DNA of 64,000 nucleotides, taken from assembly GCA_034766995.1 (NCBI GenBank), contig CM068319.1:22079469-22143468 (forward strand), read 5' to 3'. Positions within the stretch are counted from its first letter, which is position 1. Each line of letters starts with the position of its first letter. Source of the stretch: Acanthacorydalis orientalis. Taxonomy: Eukaryota; Arthropoda; Insecta; Megaloptera; Corydalidae. A program made the translations under genes and the position numbers. Shown in pieces: positions 30,778 to 44,749 of the stretch. Under the pieces are notes generated by a model. The model saw only the letters and a program-made list of their open reading frames with translations. It had not been told where the DNA came from and did no database searches.

Positions 30778-31093
30778 CACACACACACATCTGTTACACT
30801 TTTGGTTACATAAACACATTTTGTACGTTTATTTTATTTCAATTTAATCATTCTGTTGTATTAAATTGAAAGTTAAAATATTATTAGATAATAAAAAATA
30901 ACCCATGGCCATATGTAATATTCCCATAATTAACTCTATTAATTTAATGCACCTGAAGCAATTCGATTTTTAAATATAGAACAGTCAAAAAATCTAAGCA
31001 TTTTAAATTTCATTACATAAATTGAATATGCCAATACATTAAATTCGAGAATAATACCTATAAGGAGTAATTATTTTACTAATGAAGCAGGTA

Positions 31094-31640
31094 TTACGTT
31101 GGTAGGAAAATAATTGCGGTTTTTGGTGTCTGAATTCAACTTTAATTTTTTCAATGGAAATGCTATTTCATCGTGTTCATATTAATATCATTTTAAAGTG
31201 CATTTTTCGGTCTGCATTTTGATAAAATCGATTTTGGTTTTCTTATTAATGTTGCTTCGATGTGTGCTTTTGAATTAAAAATGAAAAAAGCAAATAATTT
31301 TTTTTCGTATGAGTTCAAAACGGGCGGTAAAGCAGCATAAACTGCTTGTAAACTTAACGATGCTTTTGATGTGGGTACTGTTAAGGGAATGTACGCTGCA
31401 ATGGTGGTGCCAAAAATTTCGTGCTAAGGATGAGAGAGTTGAAGGTCGCATGCGTCCTTCAGTTCATAACGGCCAAATGTAGGCGTTAATTGAATCAGAA
31501 TCACACACAACAATTCGAAAGCTTTGCCAAAATCTAGGCGTTATTCATCCAACAGTTCCGGACCACTTAAAACAGCTAGGATAGAAAAATGTATATGAAT
31601 TTGAAAGTTATAAACTGGAATTATTTTTCTATCAGCCTAA
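31094..31640 (+). mobile_element. Internally deleted mariner element, copy 2
   Basis: Flanked on both sides by TA (31092-31093 and 31641-31642), the mariner target duplication. The ends are inverted repeats (TTACGTTGGTAGGAAAATAA at the left; the complement of TTAGGCTGATAGAAAAATAA at the right). The interior encodes a degenerate transposase N-terminus: MKKANNFFSYEFKTGGKAA, a stop, then TACKLNDAFDVGTVK and later, after frame changes, VHNGQ and a TTIRKLCQNLGVIHPT-like stretch. It stops at the same internal point as the 6470-7055 copy and lacks the whole catalytic domain. About 547 bp, with stops and frameshifts, so a fossil non-autonomous copy. Confidence 0.88.
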
Positions 31641-32559
31641 TATTAATTTAATTCCTTGGATTAATTCATAATATCTAATAATACGTGTATATAAATCTGC
31701 TTAGTGTTATTTCTATCATATTATGATACAATTTAAATTCATGTTAGTGTCCATTTTGAAGAAATCATTATAAAATATAACTTAATAAATCTTGAAATTT
31801 TAAATAATTAAAATGATACTCTAATTATATCATAATCAAATACAATTGGATGTAAAATTATAATGGCAGCTTCATTTTCCACGCAGATATTAACCTTAAA
31901 AATAATATAAAAATCAACAATTTCGTATTCAGCAACGTTTTTTTTTATTTAAATATTAAAACATAATTTTATGTTTGATTATATAGGTGTAATAAACCAT
32001 TTTGTGTCGTAAATGATTATTAGTTTTTATCTAATTTCGAGCGAAATACATAAAACATTTAATCGTGACTATTGTAACAATCTAGGAAAAAATGTCAACA
32101 GTTGTTCGAATAACGTGAGACCTACTTAAACCCAATTAAATACTACTTACTAACAGATATATTATATATTTTTTTTAATGAAATTTAATCGCATTTCGAG
32201 ATTTGCGTTACTTTTTCAAAGTCCATTTTCTCGAGGCAATAATTATCGTTTCGTTTATGTATCGTAGTATTGAAATAAAATATAGAGTCGTTTCGTTCAT
32301 TTAAATAATTCCATAACGAAAAAAAAAAACATTCAACTTTGATATTTGTCTCGAAAACACACAACACATTACTATATTAAAATTTTATTATCCGCCATCC
32401 TAATAAAATTCATAACTAAACGGGTTAATTAAATCATCAATACAAACGCTAATTTTATTCAGAAACACAAATTACACTTAAACAGTTGCATATATAACAG
32501 AATACATTTAAATAACAACAGCTATACAAAACAATAATGATCATCAGCGAGCTCATAAA

Positions 32560-32760
32560 CGCAAGGGTCGTTCTAGTCGGGATTTCAAATACCGTGGGTG
32601 GTGAAAGTGGTAAGGGTTCGCTGGCTACGTCACGCCATACACTCATAACATAATTGGACTATTACAATCAACGACCGGCAGCGAGACACGAACACGCAGC
32701 CCGCGAACAAACATCTAAACATTGCCAGGAAGAACAGGGGCTATATCTATAATGTATACC
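32560..32760. promoter_or_regulatory. Candidate conserved block upstream
   Basis: CG-containing stretch. A minus-strand ORF (32455-32646) crosses it but shows no Bar N-terminal features and ends in an AT-derived hydrophobic tail, so a coding role is doubtful. Confidence 0.28.
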
Positions 32761-32999
32761 ATACCTTTTTTCTTTACTGAGAATTCAGTTTCGCCGTGGA
32801 ATCAACACGATTAAACTTAGATTTAGGTGCAGACTTTTATATATAACTATGACGATTAAGAATATTACACAGAATATGGCTCGCGTATCGATTCACAAAT
32901 AATAACACAATGAAGTTTCTATTTAAGATTTTTTTATTATACATTCATTCACTCATGCACACATATTTATCTACATACAAAAACTTACCACAAACTTAT

Positions 33000-35900
33000 A
33001 TGTCTTTATAAAATGCAAATATAATTTTCAGTTACTTTATGTATAAAACAGACACTACATTAGAATTTGGAAAATAAAAAATACACTCAATGTCATAAAG
33101 TTTCTAATTAATTAGCACATAATTTATTTTTCATGCTATTTTATGTCAAATGAACAATTTGAAATATATATTTATTGGCAGTTAATTTTATTTCTTTAGA
33201 ACTATTGTAATTAAAAAATAATCAAATACTGTATTACATTCAAAATTTAATTGCTTTAAAATCACTTTGAACAGTTCTGCTAATTTCTAATCTTGTTAAT
33301 ATTCATCAAATAAGTAATCATTTTCTATAGAATTTTTTTTTATATATAAAATAAAACAATGCATGTGTTCAATATAGATGTCTCTTTTACTCGGACTGGT
33401 TCAATTATATTTCATAAATTCCGTGTATAATGCGGTTTGTTTTTACACACAGTAGTTGATTTTTAACGGTTTTTTTTAGTCTTATCGAATAAATCTTTTG
33501 AACAAAATGTATAAGTCATATAATACAGCGATCTAACTGAACAAAATGATATTTTGTAAACTTTGTTTTTAAAATGCTCTAAAGCGATTTTAAATTGACT
33601 TGAGTTATGTACAAATGTATAAATGTCGATTCGTGGAAATTTTTGAATCAGTTCAGTTTTCTTAATGACAACTGTTATTTATTATGTTATTAGTTCATGT
33701 TAGTGTTTGAAAACTATAATTAGAGTTCTGTTGATTTTTCATTTTAAGCACGTTTTATATTTCTAGTATGTTTTTTTTTTTGGTTTTGTATGCTTTATTA
33801 CAAGCAAACTTTTTTCTAATAAATATACATTTATACAGTTTTTAGATAAGCTAAAAATGTATTATTATGTAAAAAAAATACATTTAGTAAGAAATATGTT
33901 CATTTCTGTAGAAATATTTTTCTTCTCTATAGAAAAATCTTGTGTGAAATTTTAGTAGAATAATTTATGATATTTTTTTATAATTAAATAATTAAAAAAT
34001 GTACGAAAGCTTTAGATTAGTTTTCATTTTTTTCGTTACAAAAATAATTGTTAAATATTTCTAGGTTCTGTTTTTCAGAAATCTCAAATGAAATTAGTTG
34101 GCATTTTAAGATTTTTTTATTAAAACAACTTCATTGACAGAGAAGATTATTATTAAGACGAAAAATATTGGAATCTGAAATAATGTATACTAAAAGCATA
34201 ATTTATGTTATGATGATAGTAGTAACCGATTTTATAAAAAATGTCGTTCTGTTTCTCAACTGAACTTTTTTTTCATTCATATTTTAGGTTTCAAGTATGA
34301 TTACTACAGCTTCGTCTACCTACTTGTAAATATACTTTTAATCTTACTTGTATAAGGGTGACCTTATTTTTTCCCACCCGTTAGAATCCAATTCAAACCG
34401 CCTTTAACAATCTATGACTTGGCATCCTATAAACATGATCATACTAAATCAAGCTATTTTTTTATTTCATCTATTATTAAAACTATTTCAACGTCGATTT
34501 AATATTTTGTATTAATAATTGTATGTACGTTTAACAACCAGGAAATCTATGGAAGAAATTCTCATTCAAAAATAATTTCTCTCAAAACATATTATTTTAT
34601 TAATTTACAATTTCAATGTATTTCACATTATATTGTTATTTCTGTCGTTCATTTTTGTATAAAATCCATATTAACTTAGATTATTGAATATTTTTTAGCA
34701 ATTCATAAATAATTTGTATTTCTCTAACCAAAATTTTAACGAACTGGTCGATTTTTAAATGATTTTAGTATAGAGAAACATTTTAACTGTAATTTTGACA
34801 CTTTAGTTAAATACATACCCAAAAATAAATCACTTTCCATTCATAAATAATTGTGTGAAGTTTTTGGTATGTGGAATAATTCATTTATGAAAATACAAAA
34901 TAATGTTTTAAATATAAATATTCAAAAAAAGTATCCATTGACTTTAACCAACATTTAAATCGTTTTCTTTTCTTCAGTTTATATGTTCATTAAATAAACT
35001 ACTATAGATTTATTGTTGTTATCTTATATTTAATTTATCATACAAAATGCATCAATAAATAAGCAGGTAATTAATTAATATTTTAAAATTCCTAAACTGG
35101 CACATTTGAAGGCACTAAGGATTTACTAAATCATTCTGTGTTTTAAACTTAAACACATTCATCTGAAATGAAGTATGATTATCTATATACATGCTCTATG
35201 AAAAAACATTACTCATTAGTGAAATATATTTAATTTATCAAAATATATTTTGTCTATTTAAATGTTTTTGATTTAAAATATTAAATAAATATGTGTACAT
35301 ATTTTATGTGGGGAACTAGAATACTTGAACATATGTTAAGGAAATAGTATTTAAAAATTTGTATATATATATATAGAGAGAGAGAGAGACTAAAATAAAA
35401 ACAATAAAATATAACTGTATTTTTAGAAAACGATTCTGGTATGACCTTAATATTAAAATTGAAACACAACACGTCATACAAAATCCGCATACAAATTCTA
35501 AAATCATTGTGCATCTTAATATTATTATTTAATAAAATTATATATTTCGAATGCAGCCATATGATTCATATAATATCATTTGTTTTGTATGAACATAAAT
35601 TAAAATTCAATTTCGCTAGCATAATTGTAATACAATAGAAAACGAATCTCTAACATATACTTATATTTACATTAAAATATATTTATAAATGAAACTATTG
35701 TAATTTCCACGACGGCATAGAAAATACAAGTCCGAAAGAATACAAACGAAGTAATGCATAACACTTTAAAGGAATAAAAACAAATCGTACAAAAGAATCG
35801 CAACGAAATCCATTTACCTGAGAAAAACACATTAATAAACAATTGTGGAACATTCTGTTTCATGACTCGAATAAACTTCAATGTACATCAGACGTATAAA

Positions 35901-36050
35901 ATTTTTGTATGTAATGCATGTATAGAGTTTTCCAATAAGAAAATCTCCTCGAATGCGCTATATAATTTTCTACGTGATATGATTGTGTATGAAAGCAGTG
36001 AAAAGTAATTTTCACACAAAAGTGTTAACGCTTACAATAACATAATGGTT
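33000..36050. other. AT-rich upstream DNA
   Basis: Few arrays, one (TA)n(GA)n at 35362-35389. ORFs here (35281-35881) are short, overlapping on both strands and without features. A poly-A run lies at 36054-36075. Confidence 0.75.
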
Positions 36051-36079
36051 CGACAAAAAAAAAAAAAAAAAAAAACAAT

Positions 36080-36320
36080 AAATAATAAATAAATGTTGGC
36101 CGAGTATTGTTCGACGATGTCGATTATAATTTAGTCGGTAAAACGAGACGGCACGTCTGGAATCATCGATACGTATCCCTTTTCCATATATTTAGATGGC
36201 ATTTATGTTTGTATGCCCGATGTGTCAATGTGTGAGCGTGTTCGAACCAATGCTTCTGTGAATACACTTTACCGCACGTTATACTGGTATAAGGGTGAAC
36301 TTACATGTGCGAGCGTTGCC
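36080..36320. promoter_or_regulatory. Candidate conserved block upstream
   Basis: Follows a poly-A run (36054-36075). Contains GATTATAATTTAGTCGGT, GGCACGTCTGGAATCATCGA and CGCACGTTATACTGG. No ORF. Confidence 0.38.
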
Positions 36321-36438
36321 TCAATAATAAACAATAATTTAATGTCTGTCATTTATAAAACTTGTAATTGTAATAAGACTTAATATATCACATATAAAAT
36401 TTATGTATATATTCACATCACGATGTACACTTGACGCA

Positions 36439-36441
<3 letters not shown>

Positions 36442-36504
<63 letters not shown>
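36442..36504. repeat. (TA)n array
   Basis: About 60 bp of pure TA. Confidence 0.95.
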
Positions 36505-36507
<3 letters not shown>

Positions 36508-37907
36508 AGATAACAGTAATTTTTCCTATTACATCGATAAATTACAAAATAATATCAGCAATTTATTTATTTTATATTTAAAGTAGAAACAGCACATCAC
36601 TTTTTACATACAATATTTATGTAATAATAAAATTTTTTTTTTCAATTATCCACTAAATATATTTTAAATCTTACCCACTATAAACATTCGATATTGAAAA
36701 TTCTCTAAACAGACCTTTTTATAAAAAAATCTTAAAACATATTGTTGTATATCATTCTTGATAAATTCAAATAATAGTTGAGTTGAAGCAAAATCGAATT
36801 TAATTTATTAAAACCTTAAGAATGTTTTCAACATTAAAATAATTGGCAATGAAAATAACGATTGTATAGTATGAAGAATTATTTCATTAAAAGAATCAGG
36901 TAAACTCAAACATTATAATATTATACATAAATCGCTGGTTTGAAACTGTAATAGTTATCGACGCGCCTTAAAACCCCGGATATTTATTTATTCATTCATT
37001 CGGAACGTAATTACCCAACTGAAAATTATTTGATTTTACATTTTAGAACATAGTAAGGCAAAAATTTCGAAATTTTTTTCATAGGAATGATGGAATGAAT
37101 AAAATTATACTTTTGCCATTGTTCATGAGAAAAAATATCATAATTTATTTGGTAAAATGCTTAAATGTGAAACTCAACAATTTAAATTTGCGTCACTGAT
37201 TCCGAACGATCCATATGAAATTACTATTTATTTAAATATAATAATAATTTAATTTATGATTCATGAGCTTTCTTTCCTTTCCAATTTTCAATATATTTAG
37301 ACCTCAGATAATAAATTTTGCATTTTTTTTATATAACGTATTGTAGTTACAATTAGAACTACAAATCAGAACATTTTATTTGCTTATCATAAATAAAAAA
37401 AAATCATTTCATTAAAACCATCATTGAAATTATATTATGTAGAAGAAAGAATTAGAGATAAAATTATATTTATCGTATGTTTAAAGTTACTTCTAAATTT
37501 TATTACTGAGATATTTTTTAATAATAAACTTTATTGCGTTAGTTCTCTTTGTAATTATGCTAGAGATGTGTTGTTTTCTTTCTATTCATATAGGATTAAT
37601 ATAAAAGTAGAGTAATTAATATAATAATAAATTAATATATTTTATATTTAATTAAAACTCATTATTAATTACTTGTAATAATTATCTTTTATTCATTTTT
37701 TCTAAAAAAATAGATATGTATTTAAAATAATTATTTATAATTACTTATCATAAAATATTCAGTTATTCATAAATTTGCAATTGTTATTAAAGATGTTTTC
37801 GAATAAAAATACTTTCAATGACTAAAATTATTTTTAATCGCAAAGCCAATTTAATATTTTCGAAAATTCACTCATAAATGTAGACCCACTTAAATAAACA
37901 CACTCAC

Positions 37908-37953
<46 letters not shown>

Positions 37954-38379
37954 GTACTTGAAAGTACTTTCTTGTTCAATCATTGCCATTTAAATTATAT
38001 ACACTTGAAATTCCTGGTCGAATGAACATTTATAAAAACAGTTATTTTCTGAAATGAAGCATTAAATCTACAATAATTTATAGACAATTCGCAAAGCAAA
38101 AAAGTCTTACAGTGATTTATATTTCAATCAGAATATGATTAATTTTTGAATAACATTGATATTCATTAATTAATTATTTGTCACTTTCAAAATAATTTAT
38201 TCGAATTATCATATATATATATATATATGTATGTCATCAATTTTTTTGATATTTTTAAATAATTATACCACTAATAACATTACATTGTTCACATTTCTAG
38301 TTTATAATCTGGCACATTATTTAAGAAAATGATGTTCATTATTTTAATTAAAACTCCGCCTATGTATGATGTATGTTTT

Positions 38380-38426
38380 ATATATATATATATGTGTGTG
38401 TGTGTACATATCTTGTAATTGTGTGA

Positions 38427-38473
<47 letters not shown>
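38380..38473. repeat. (TA)n-(TG)n-(TA)n compound array
   Basis: Two TA tracts with TG repeats and a short unique linker between them, just left of the denser block 38500-38770. Confidence 0.95.
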
Positions 38474-38476
<3 letters not shown>

Positions 38477-38499
38477 AATGAACATATTTGTGACGAATT

Positions 38500-38770
38500 T
38501 GTTGAAATCCTGACCTGAAAAACTTTGAAATAGCAGTCACAGTCGACTCTAACAGTTTGTTCGCGTGTCGGCCATTTGAACGTCGACAGCAACGCCGCCG
38601 CGGTGTTTTGTAAAGCGGCGCAATCTGGAAACAACGATCTAAGATTCGACGTGCGATTATAACACCCCTTTCCCTCGCTGAAGTACTCGCGGCCGGATTA
38701 TAGGCACCCTACAGAGCATTTAGTGTTAAATTACAGCTTCAGTTTAGTGACTGTATAATATATATTCGAC
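38500..38770. promoter_or_regulatory. Candidate conserved block upstream
   Basis: CG-rich block (AACGCCGCCGCGGTGTTTTG, TACTCGCGGCCGGATTATAG) with a sharp border to a (TA)n array. A minus-strand ORF reads into it from the array but has no known domain. Confidence 0.4.
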
Positions 38771-38855
38771 ATTTCGTGGCTTGCAAACAAGACTGCCTGC
38801 TATCAATAAAATCGATTTGTTTAAATTATTGAATATTTACATTCACACATTTATC

Positions 38856-38886
<31 letters not shown>

Positions 38887-39098
38887 GGAAGTACAATGTA
38901 GTTTCTTCGTTATTTACTTTCCTTCTTTCGGCACGTTAAGAATCAACACCATGATTGTTCTTTTCAGCTTGCTTTGAACTCTTCAATGACTTCCTAACTG
39001 ACTGTTTTTTCATAAGTATTTTGAATTGTAATTTTGAGTCATATATTTTTTTAAATCCATTATTTAATATATTTCGTCCTCCGTTTCTTCTCTACTTC

Positions 39099-39102
<4 letters not shown>

Positions 39103-39167
<65 letters not shown>
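39103..39167. repeat. (TA)n array
   Basis: About 65 bp of TA. Confidence 0.95.
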
Positions 39168-39172
<5 letters not shown>

Positions 39173-39309
39173 ATAACTATAATATTTAAAACTATATCAG
39201 TTTATAAACTATAAGTGTTTTCTTAAAAAAAATAATCTCTTTATTAAATGATCATTAGAAAATGCAAATTTTTTTAATTTTTACACATATACACACACAT
39301 ACATACATT

Positions 39310-39960
39310 TCTATTATCCATCCTTTATCTTCTCGCAATATTTCTTGCACTTTTCCATTTTTAATTTTTTTATTCTTATTTTCATATCATGCTAAATAAC
39401 TCCAATTTTCTTCGTGTGCATTCTTTTATTCTTCTATGTCTTCTTAATATTTCCAACATACTTCTTTCCATGGTTGTCTGTAGCATCTAAAGTTGCTGAA
39501 TTAGTTTAGAATTAAAAATCTATGTTTCAACTGGAAGTAGTGGCATGCAGAATGGATTGATTAAATACTTGTTAGATAAAATGGAATGATGTTTAATTAT
39601 TAGAGACTATCAAAAAAATAATATCGTTTTCATCATCCTGATACTTTTCTTGATGGGCGACCGATCCAAGGTAATAAACTAACCTAAATAAAAATATTTC
39701 TCATCTTCTTGATTTTTATTCCTTTTGTTTAAATTTTATTCAAGAAAACAAACTCATTAATGCGAAGTTGTCTTCTTCTGTGGATATTATTAACACTCAT
39801 TTTTCAACTTATCCTTCAATCATTTTCTTTTTATGATTGTGATTGTTTACAGAAATAAGAAAATTATTAATAAAAGGTAGCTAGTTTAGCTTTTCGTATT
39901 TTACTTTTATTCTTTTATCTCCTTTCTTAATCAAACAATGTTTTTTGTATAGAATCAGTT
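39310..39960 (-). pseudogene. RTE-like LINE remnant with internal deletion
   Basis: Minus strand, read right to left. Near 39940 there is an IKKGDKRIKVKYEKLN...LPFINN piece, resembling the FKKGDxxxxxNYRPISLLP start of an RTE reverse transcriptase. Then YLGSVAHQEKYQDDENDI (about 39690-39630) is like the KYLGSxIxxxGxxxxEI segment near the end. Next come PFCMPLLPVETQIFNSKLIQ and TTMERSMLEILRRHRRIKE, and finally KWKSARNIARR after several stops. The middle of the reverse transcriptase is missing. It belongs to the same broad family as the 62110-62443 remnant. It lies directly beside the left arm of a large inverted repeat. Identity rests on pattern recall of the family, so the outer limits are approximate. 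Confidence 0.6.
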
Positions 39961-39989
39961 TATAATTTTCGTGAAATTTTTTCAATTTT

Positions 39990-40142
39990 CTTACACATAT
40001 TATCGATTTCTATTTAATTTTATTTTTTTAGGTGTTTTCGCAATAACTATTGCGTTTTTCTGAAAATTGTTCTTAATTTTAGTAGATGCATCATCTATAC
40101 CTTGATTTTTAAATGATAATATAACAGATAAATCAAAAACTT

Positions 40143-40222
<80 letters not shown>

Positions 40223-40395
40223 CCATCAATATATAAACTGTTTAAAAATATCTATTTTTGTACATATTATTTTGTAATTTTAATTTATTCCTTCTGATTA
40301 TTATTGAATATGGAACAATGTATAATTTAAAATATTCTGTATTTTTATTGATTTAATACTAAAAGGTTATTCGACTATTATTCATAAAATAATGT
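39990..40395. repeat. Large inverted repeat, left arm
   Basis: The reverse complement of 41968-42337 matches this segment almost throughout. Shared blocks include TATCGATTTCTATTTAATTT, TGATGCATC-type sequence, CTTGATTTTTAAAT, ATCAAAAACTTCACACACAC, a (CA)n(TA)n array, TATAAACTGTTTAAAAATAT and GGTTATTCGACTATTATTCA. This arm has a longer (TA)n and an extra CGCAATAACTATTGCG hairpin (about 40037-40055) that the other arm lacks. Confidence 0.85.
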
Positions 40396-41967
40396 TTTTT
40401 TTTTAATTTAATTAAACATTGTGTAGAATATTAAATTTGTTTACGTGATTTTACGTGTATATACGTTGTTTGATTCAATCAGAATGACCTATGCGGTTTT
40501 CTCCGTGAAATTTCTGTGTAGCGAATTTATTTCGCTTCACTTTTCACAGTGTTTAAACTGTGTTAAAAGAATGTAACTTGCGGTCAGGTATAGAAATTTA
40601 TTTGTAAAAAGGGTTGACTGAAAAATATTCCATCTTCTAAATGTTTGTTAGTAGTTATTCCGCGTATAGTAAAGCGTAGATTATAACATATTTAATCGTA
40701 CTAGAATATTTCTAAGAATGACACAAATCACCGTATCAAAACTAATCGTTGGAAATGTTTAAAAATGCAAATAACTCTTTGTCTTACTTTATATTTCATC
40801 ACTCCTGATAAAAATAATTATGAATGAGTGTATGTTAATATGAAATTTCATATGATTGAAACAGAAATCAAACGATTGTATAAAAATGTAAAATATTCAT
40901 CATATAGAAAAAAAATCTACGAATATATATTTCGGTATTGATATTAATTTATGTTAACATATTATGTGTTCAAAGTGACACTTCTCTTTTAGAGAGACTT
41001 TTTTTTGGTCAGATATGTTAAAATACAAAATATATTGTCAGCATAAACGAATGCTTTTGTGAACGCTAACATGCTATTCAAAATTTGATGAAATGATATA
41101 AAAACAGATTGACAGGTATAACATTTGCATATTTTATCCATTACCGTTTCCATAAATATTGCTGACTAACAAATCTTTTAAGAATATTATCGAATAGGTT
41201 AAAGGTTCAAACACTTATTCGACGTATATTATTACTTTATCTTTTGTAAAAGGACATATAAACGTATGTTTTTCATTGTATGTCTCTATATGGAATATTT
41301 TAATTTGCACCTTTCATATTACATATGATTTGTTCATAGTTCTATCACTTGTGTGAATTTACTTAGTGTTTTGATTTATCTTAAGTGTAATCGGAATACG
41401 AGTAAAATGAACGCCTGTATTCTGTTACATTATCATGTTGCAACGTGATTGCAGTTTCTATAACCGCCGTTAAATAATCAATGTGGTTATTAGAATGACA
41501 GTAAATCTCGTTCATTTTTTTTTGTTAAGTACTGTAATTTGTCAGCTAATAAAGTTTCACATTTCGTTCATTAAAGACAGTTATTTAATTTAAAAATAAT
41601 GTATATAATAAAGATCATAAATTTATAAATTTTATTAGCCGTATTTCAGCTTAACTATATTTTAAAAATTTATATCCATTTTTTATATAAATAATTTTCA
41701 TAAAAAATAATGAAAAAGTTAATGTTTTAATGAAAATAATGTAGATTCTCGGTTCAAAACTATATTTATATTATTGAAATCTTATGCTATTGTTTTCACA
41801 TTGCCAAATTTTTTTGAAAAAAAAATAAAAGGTTAATATGAATCATTAGATAAAAGTATCACTCATCGGTTGTTTGTAACTGATAACTAGTAGAGAATTA
41901 ATATCATTCCAATCACAATTATTATTTTCAGTGATAATATATAATAGTGAAAGATTGAATTTAAACA
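40396..41967. other. Spacer of the large inverted repeat
   Basis: AT-rich sequence without long microsatellites. A somewhat richer part (about 40440-40720 and 41040-41560) could be non-coding conserved sequence or old element interior. No ORF above 60 codons and no transposase motif was seen. Confidence 0.5.
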
Positions 41968-42144
41968 AACAAAATTATTTTATGAATAATAGTCGAATAA
42001 CCTTTTAGTATTAAATCAGTAAAAATGCAGAATATTTTAAATTATACATTGTTCCATATTCAATAATAATCAAAAGGAATAAATTAAAATTACAAAATAT
42101 TATGTACAAAAATAGATATTTTTAAACAGTTTATATATTGTTGG

Positions 42145-42206
<62 letters not shown>

Positions 42207-42337
42207 AAGTTTTTGATTTTACTGTTATATTATTATTTAAAAATCAAGGTATAAATGATGCATCTATTAAAATTAAGAACAATTTTCAGAAAAACTCCTA
42301 AAAAAATGAAATTAAATAGAAATCGATAAAATGTGTA
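41968..42337. repeat. Large inverted repeat, right arm
   Basis: Inverted partner of 39990-40395. The compound microsatellite in it reads (TA)n(TG)n, the complement of the (CA)n(TA)n in the left arm, but with a different length, so the arms have aged separately. The roughly 1.57-kb spacer (40396-41967) has no recognisable coding region. Confidence 0.85.
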
Positions 42338-42339
42338 AA

Positions 42340-43901
42340 TGTGTCGTTTTATTTTTCCAAATCAAACGACAATCAATTTTCATGCCAAATTATATATTAG
42401 TCATTCAGATATTCAAAAAATGGGATAATTGTTTATATGTATTTCTTAAGAAAAATAATTATGAAATGAAAACAATAGATTTATTATTGATTTTTACCAT
42501 ATACTAAAAGTAATTGTAATAAAAAATTATATCCTTCTGTTTTTTTTTATAAGATTATATTTTAAAATCATAAGACATGTTTTAGGGTTTTATATAGAGT
42601 GTCATATCCATTTCTGTATTATACAACATAGCTAATTTTGATTCATGATCATTTAAAAGTACTGTAATAGAATAAATTTATCATCAGTTTTCCATACTTT
42701 CATTATTATATTTTGTAACTTTATTTTAATTAGTTAATATTAAAACATAGGATATCACTGTATAACACAATATCGATATTATATGTTTTATTGGCAAGAA
42801 AAAATCGATTTCAAAAACAAATTATGATTTTATTTTAATAAATATAAAATATTAAAACGAAACATAATCGATTTACAAACAACTATATCTACATATTTGA
42901 TAATAAAACATAAATTATTTTACTTATACAAACTGTTTCGTTTTTAATTCTTACTGCAGAGATTAAGCGAAACTAGATATACCATCTCAAAAAAATGAAA
43001 TCGTATTCAATTCATTCATATTTAAATCATTGATTTTTTTTGTATTCATTAAATTGACAGTTAGTGTTGTCATCGAATCACACATTTTCAAATAACAACT
43101 TAAGTATAATTAGAAACGTTAAACCATATTTGTGATATCATTTTTTACACGATCTTTCGAATATATATAGTTTAGAATGTTTAACATCGATTACTTCTCG
43201 CATTCCTTACAACTGATTTTATTTTTGTTACTGATTTGTATAGTTTTTTCTATGAGCATTAATTTTTTTCCTGTCATTTTGACACATTTAATATGTCGAC
43301 TCAACATGGTAACACTTAATTTTTTTTAACAACTTTACGAATGTCTTTTATCCATTTAATCATATTCTTAGAATAGGTTTTCGATTTTAAGTGCTTATTA
43401 TTTCATTATATAACAACTTTATGAATAAAATGAACATCAATATAATCGTTCTCTCTCTCTCTCTATATATATATATAATATATATACACACCTGTATGTG
43501 TGTGTGTATGCGTGCATGCGTGTGCCTGAGGGTGTTTGACTGATAGTGTATAGTGTAAACTTTCTATTATTTAATATACTGAAAAATTTAGTTTTTCAGA
43601 TAATCAAACTATGAATCAGATAAAAGTATTAAATATTTATATATATATATATATAAATTTAAATTTAAAATATATAATTTTTCCACTAATTTGACTTCTT
43701 GGTCAATAATAACATGTAAGTTGCCTAACATTGCATTTTATTTATTAAGGAAATACGAGTATTTTCTTGTTGCCCTAATCAAACAGTTATTTACTTATTT
43801 CGGGCTTCAGGACACTTCTACAAGCTCAACAATCAAAGAATTATTTTAATATGTACCAATTTATAATATTCAAAAGATTAGTAAAATTGTACACCTATAT
43901 T

Positions 43902-43944
<43 letters not shown>

Positions 43945-44301
43945 CTGATATCTATGCCACATAAAATTTAGATATTTATATGACTGAATTTTCTTACACA
44001 ATTGAAATAAGCTATAAATGCGTCCCTCTATTTTTATTTTTTCTGTAATGATTCACGTTTCGATTCGTAGCTACTTAATTTTACTCTCCTAACAAACATT
44101 TTTGTAAAGATAAGACGATTTCATCGTCATTTTAATTTCATAAAAATTTATTTTCACACTTGTTTCTTTTTAATTATCCTGCATGTATGTAATATCACTT
44201 TATAGAAGATACCCACGTTTATAGAAAAGTTTTCATTTTCAAATATTCACAGGAAATCAAATGCATTACATTTAGTAAAAAATATTTATATGACATTAAA
44301 C

Positions 44302-44351
<50 letters not shown>

Positions 44352-44740
44352 GATGTGTATGAAACGCATAAAATTAATAAGTTAGAAAGAGGGAATTGCA
44401 TTTTTACAAAATATTAATTAACGAAATAATTAACAGAAAGATTCAAATTAACGATTTAATTATGACAAATTATTTATGCTAACAGTTAAACTGGAGAGGC
44501 TATATTTTTGCATAAAATACACCATTTGTCGTCCATTTAATCGATACATGTTTTTTTTTTTGTTTTAGTAATTGTTAATAATTCACGAGGTATTAACGAA
44601 AATGAAAAAAGTATTTCATGCATATTTAATTTATTTCAAACATAAATACGAATGTTAATTAAAAAAATTATGAGAACACAAACGTATTAATTAAAGGTAA
44701 TAAAGCTTATATATAAATTCATGCCACATTACACACCATA
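42340..44740. other. AT-rich upstream DNA
   Basis: A (CT)n(TA)n(TG)n compound array at 43451-43510 and TA arrays at 43909-43940 and 44306-44345. No gene recognised. Confidence 0.75.
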
Positions 44741-44749
44741 AGCATATGG

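Noticed and set aside
32455..32646. Minus-strand ORF considered as a Bar exon
   Set aside because: No recognisable motif. Its second half is AT-derived hydrophobic sequence.
38344..38634. Minus-strand ORF starting MFPDCAALQNTAAALL
   Set aside because: It enters a (TA)n array after about 60 codons and shows no domain. The block is more likely regulatory.
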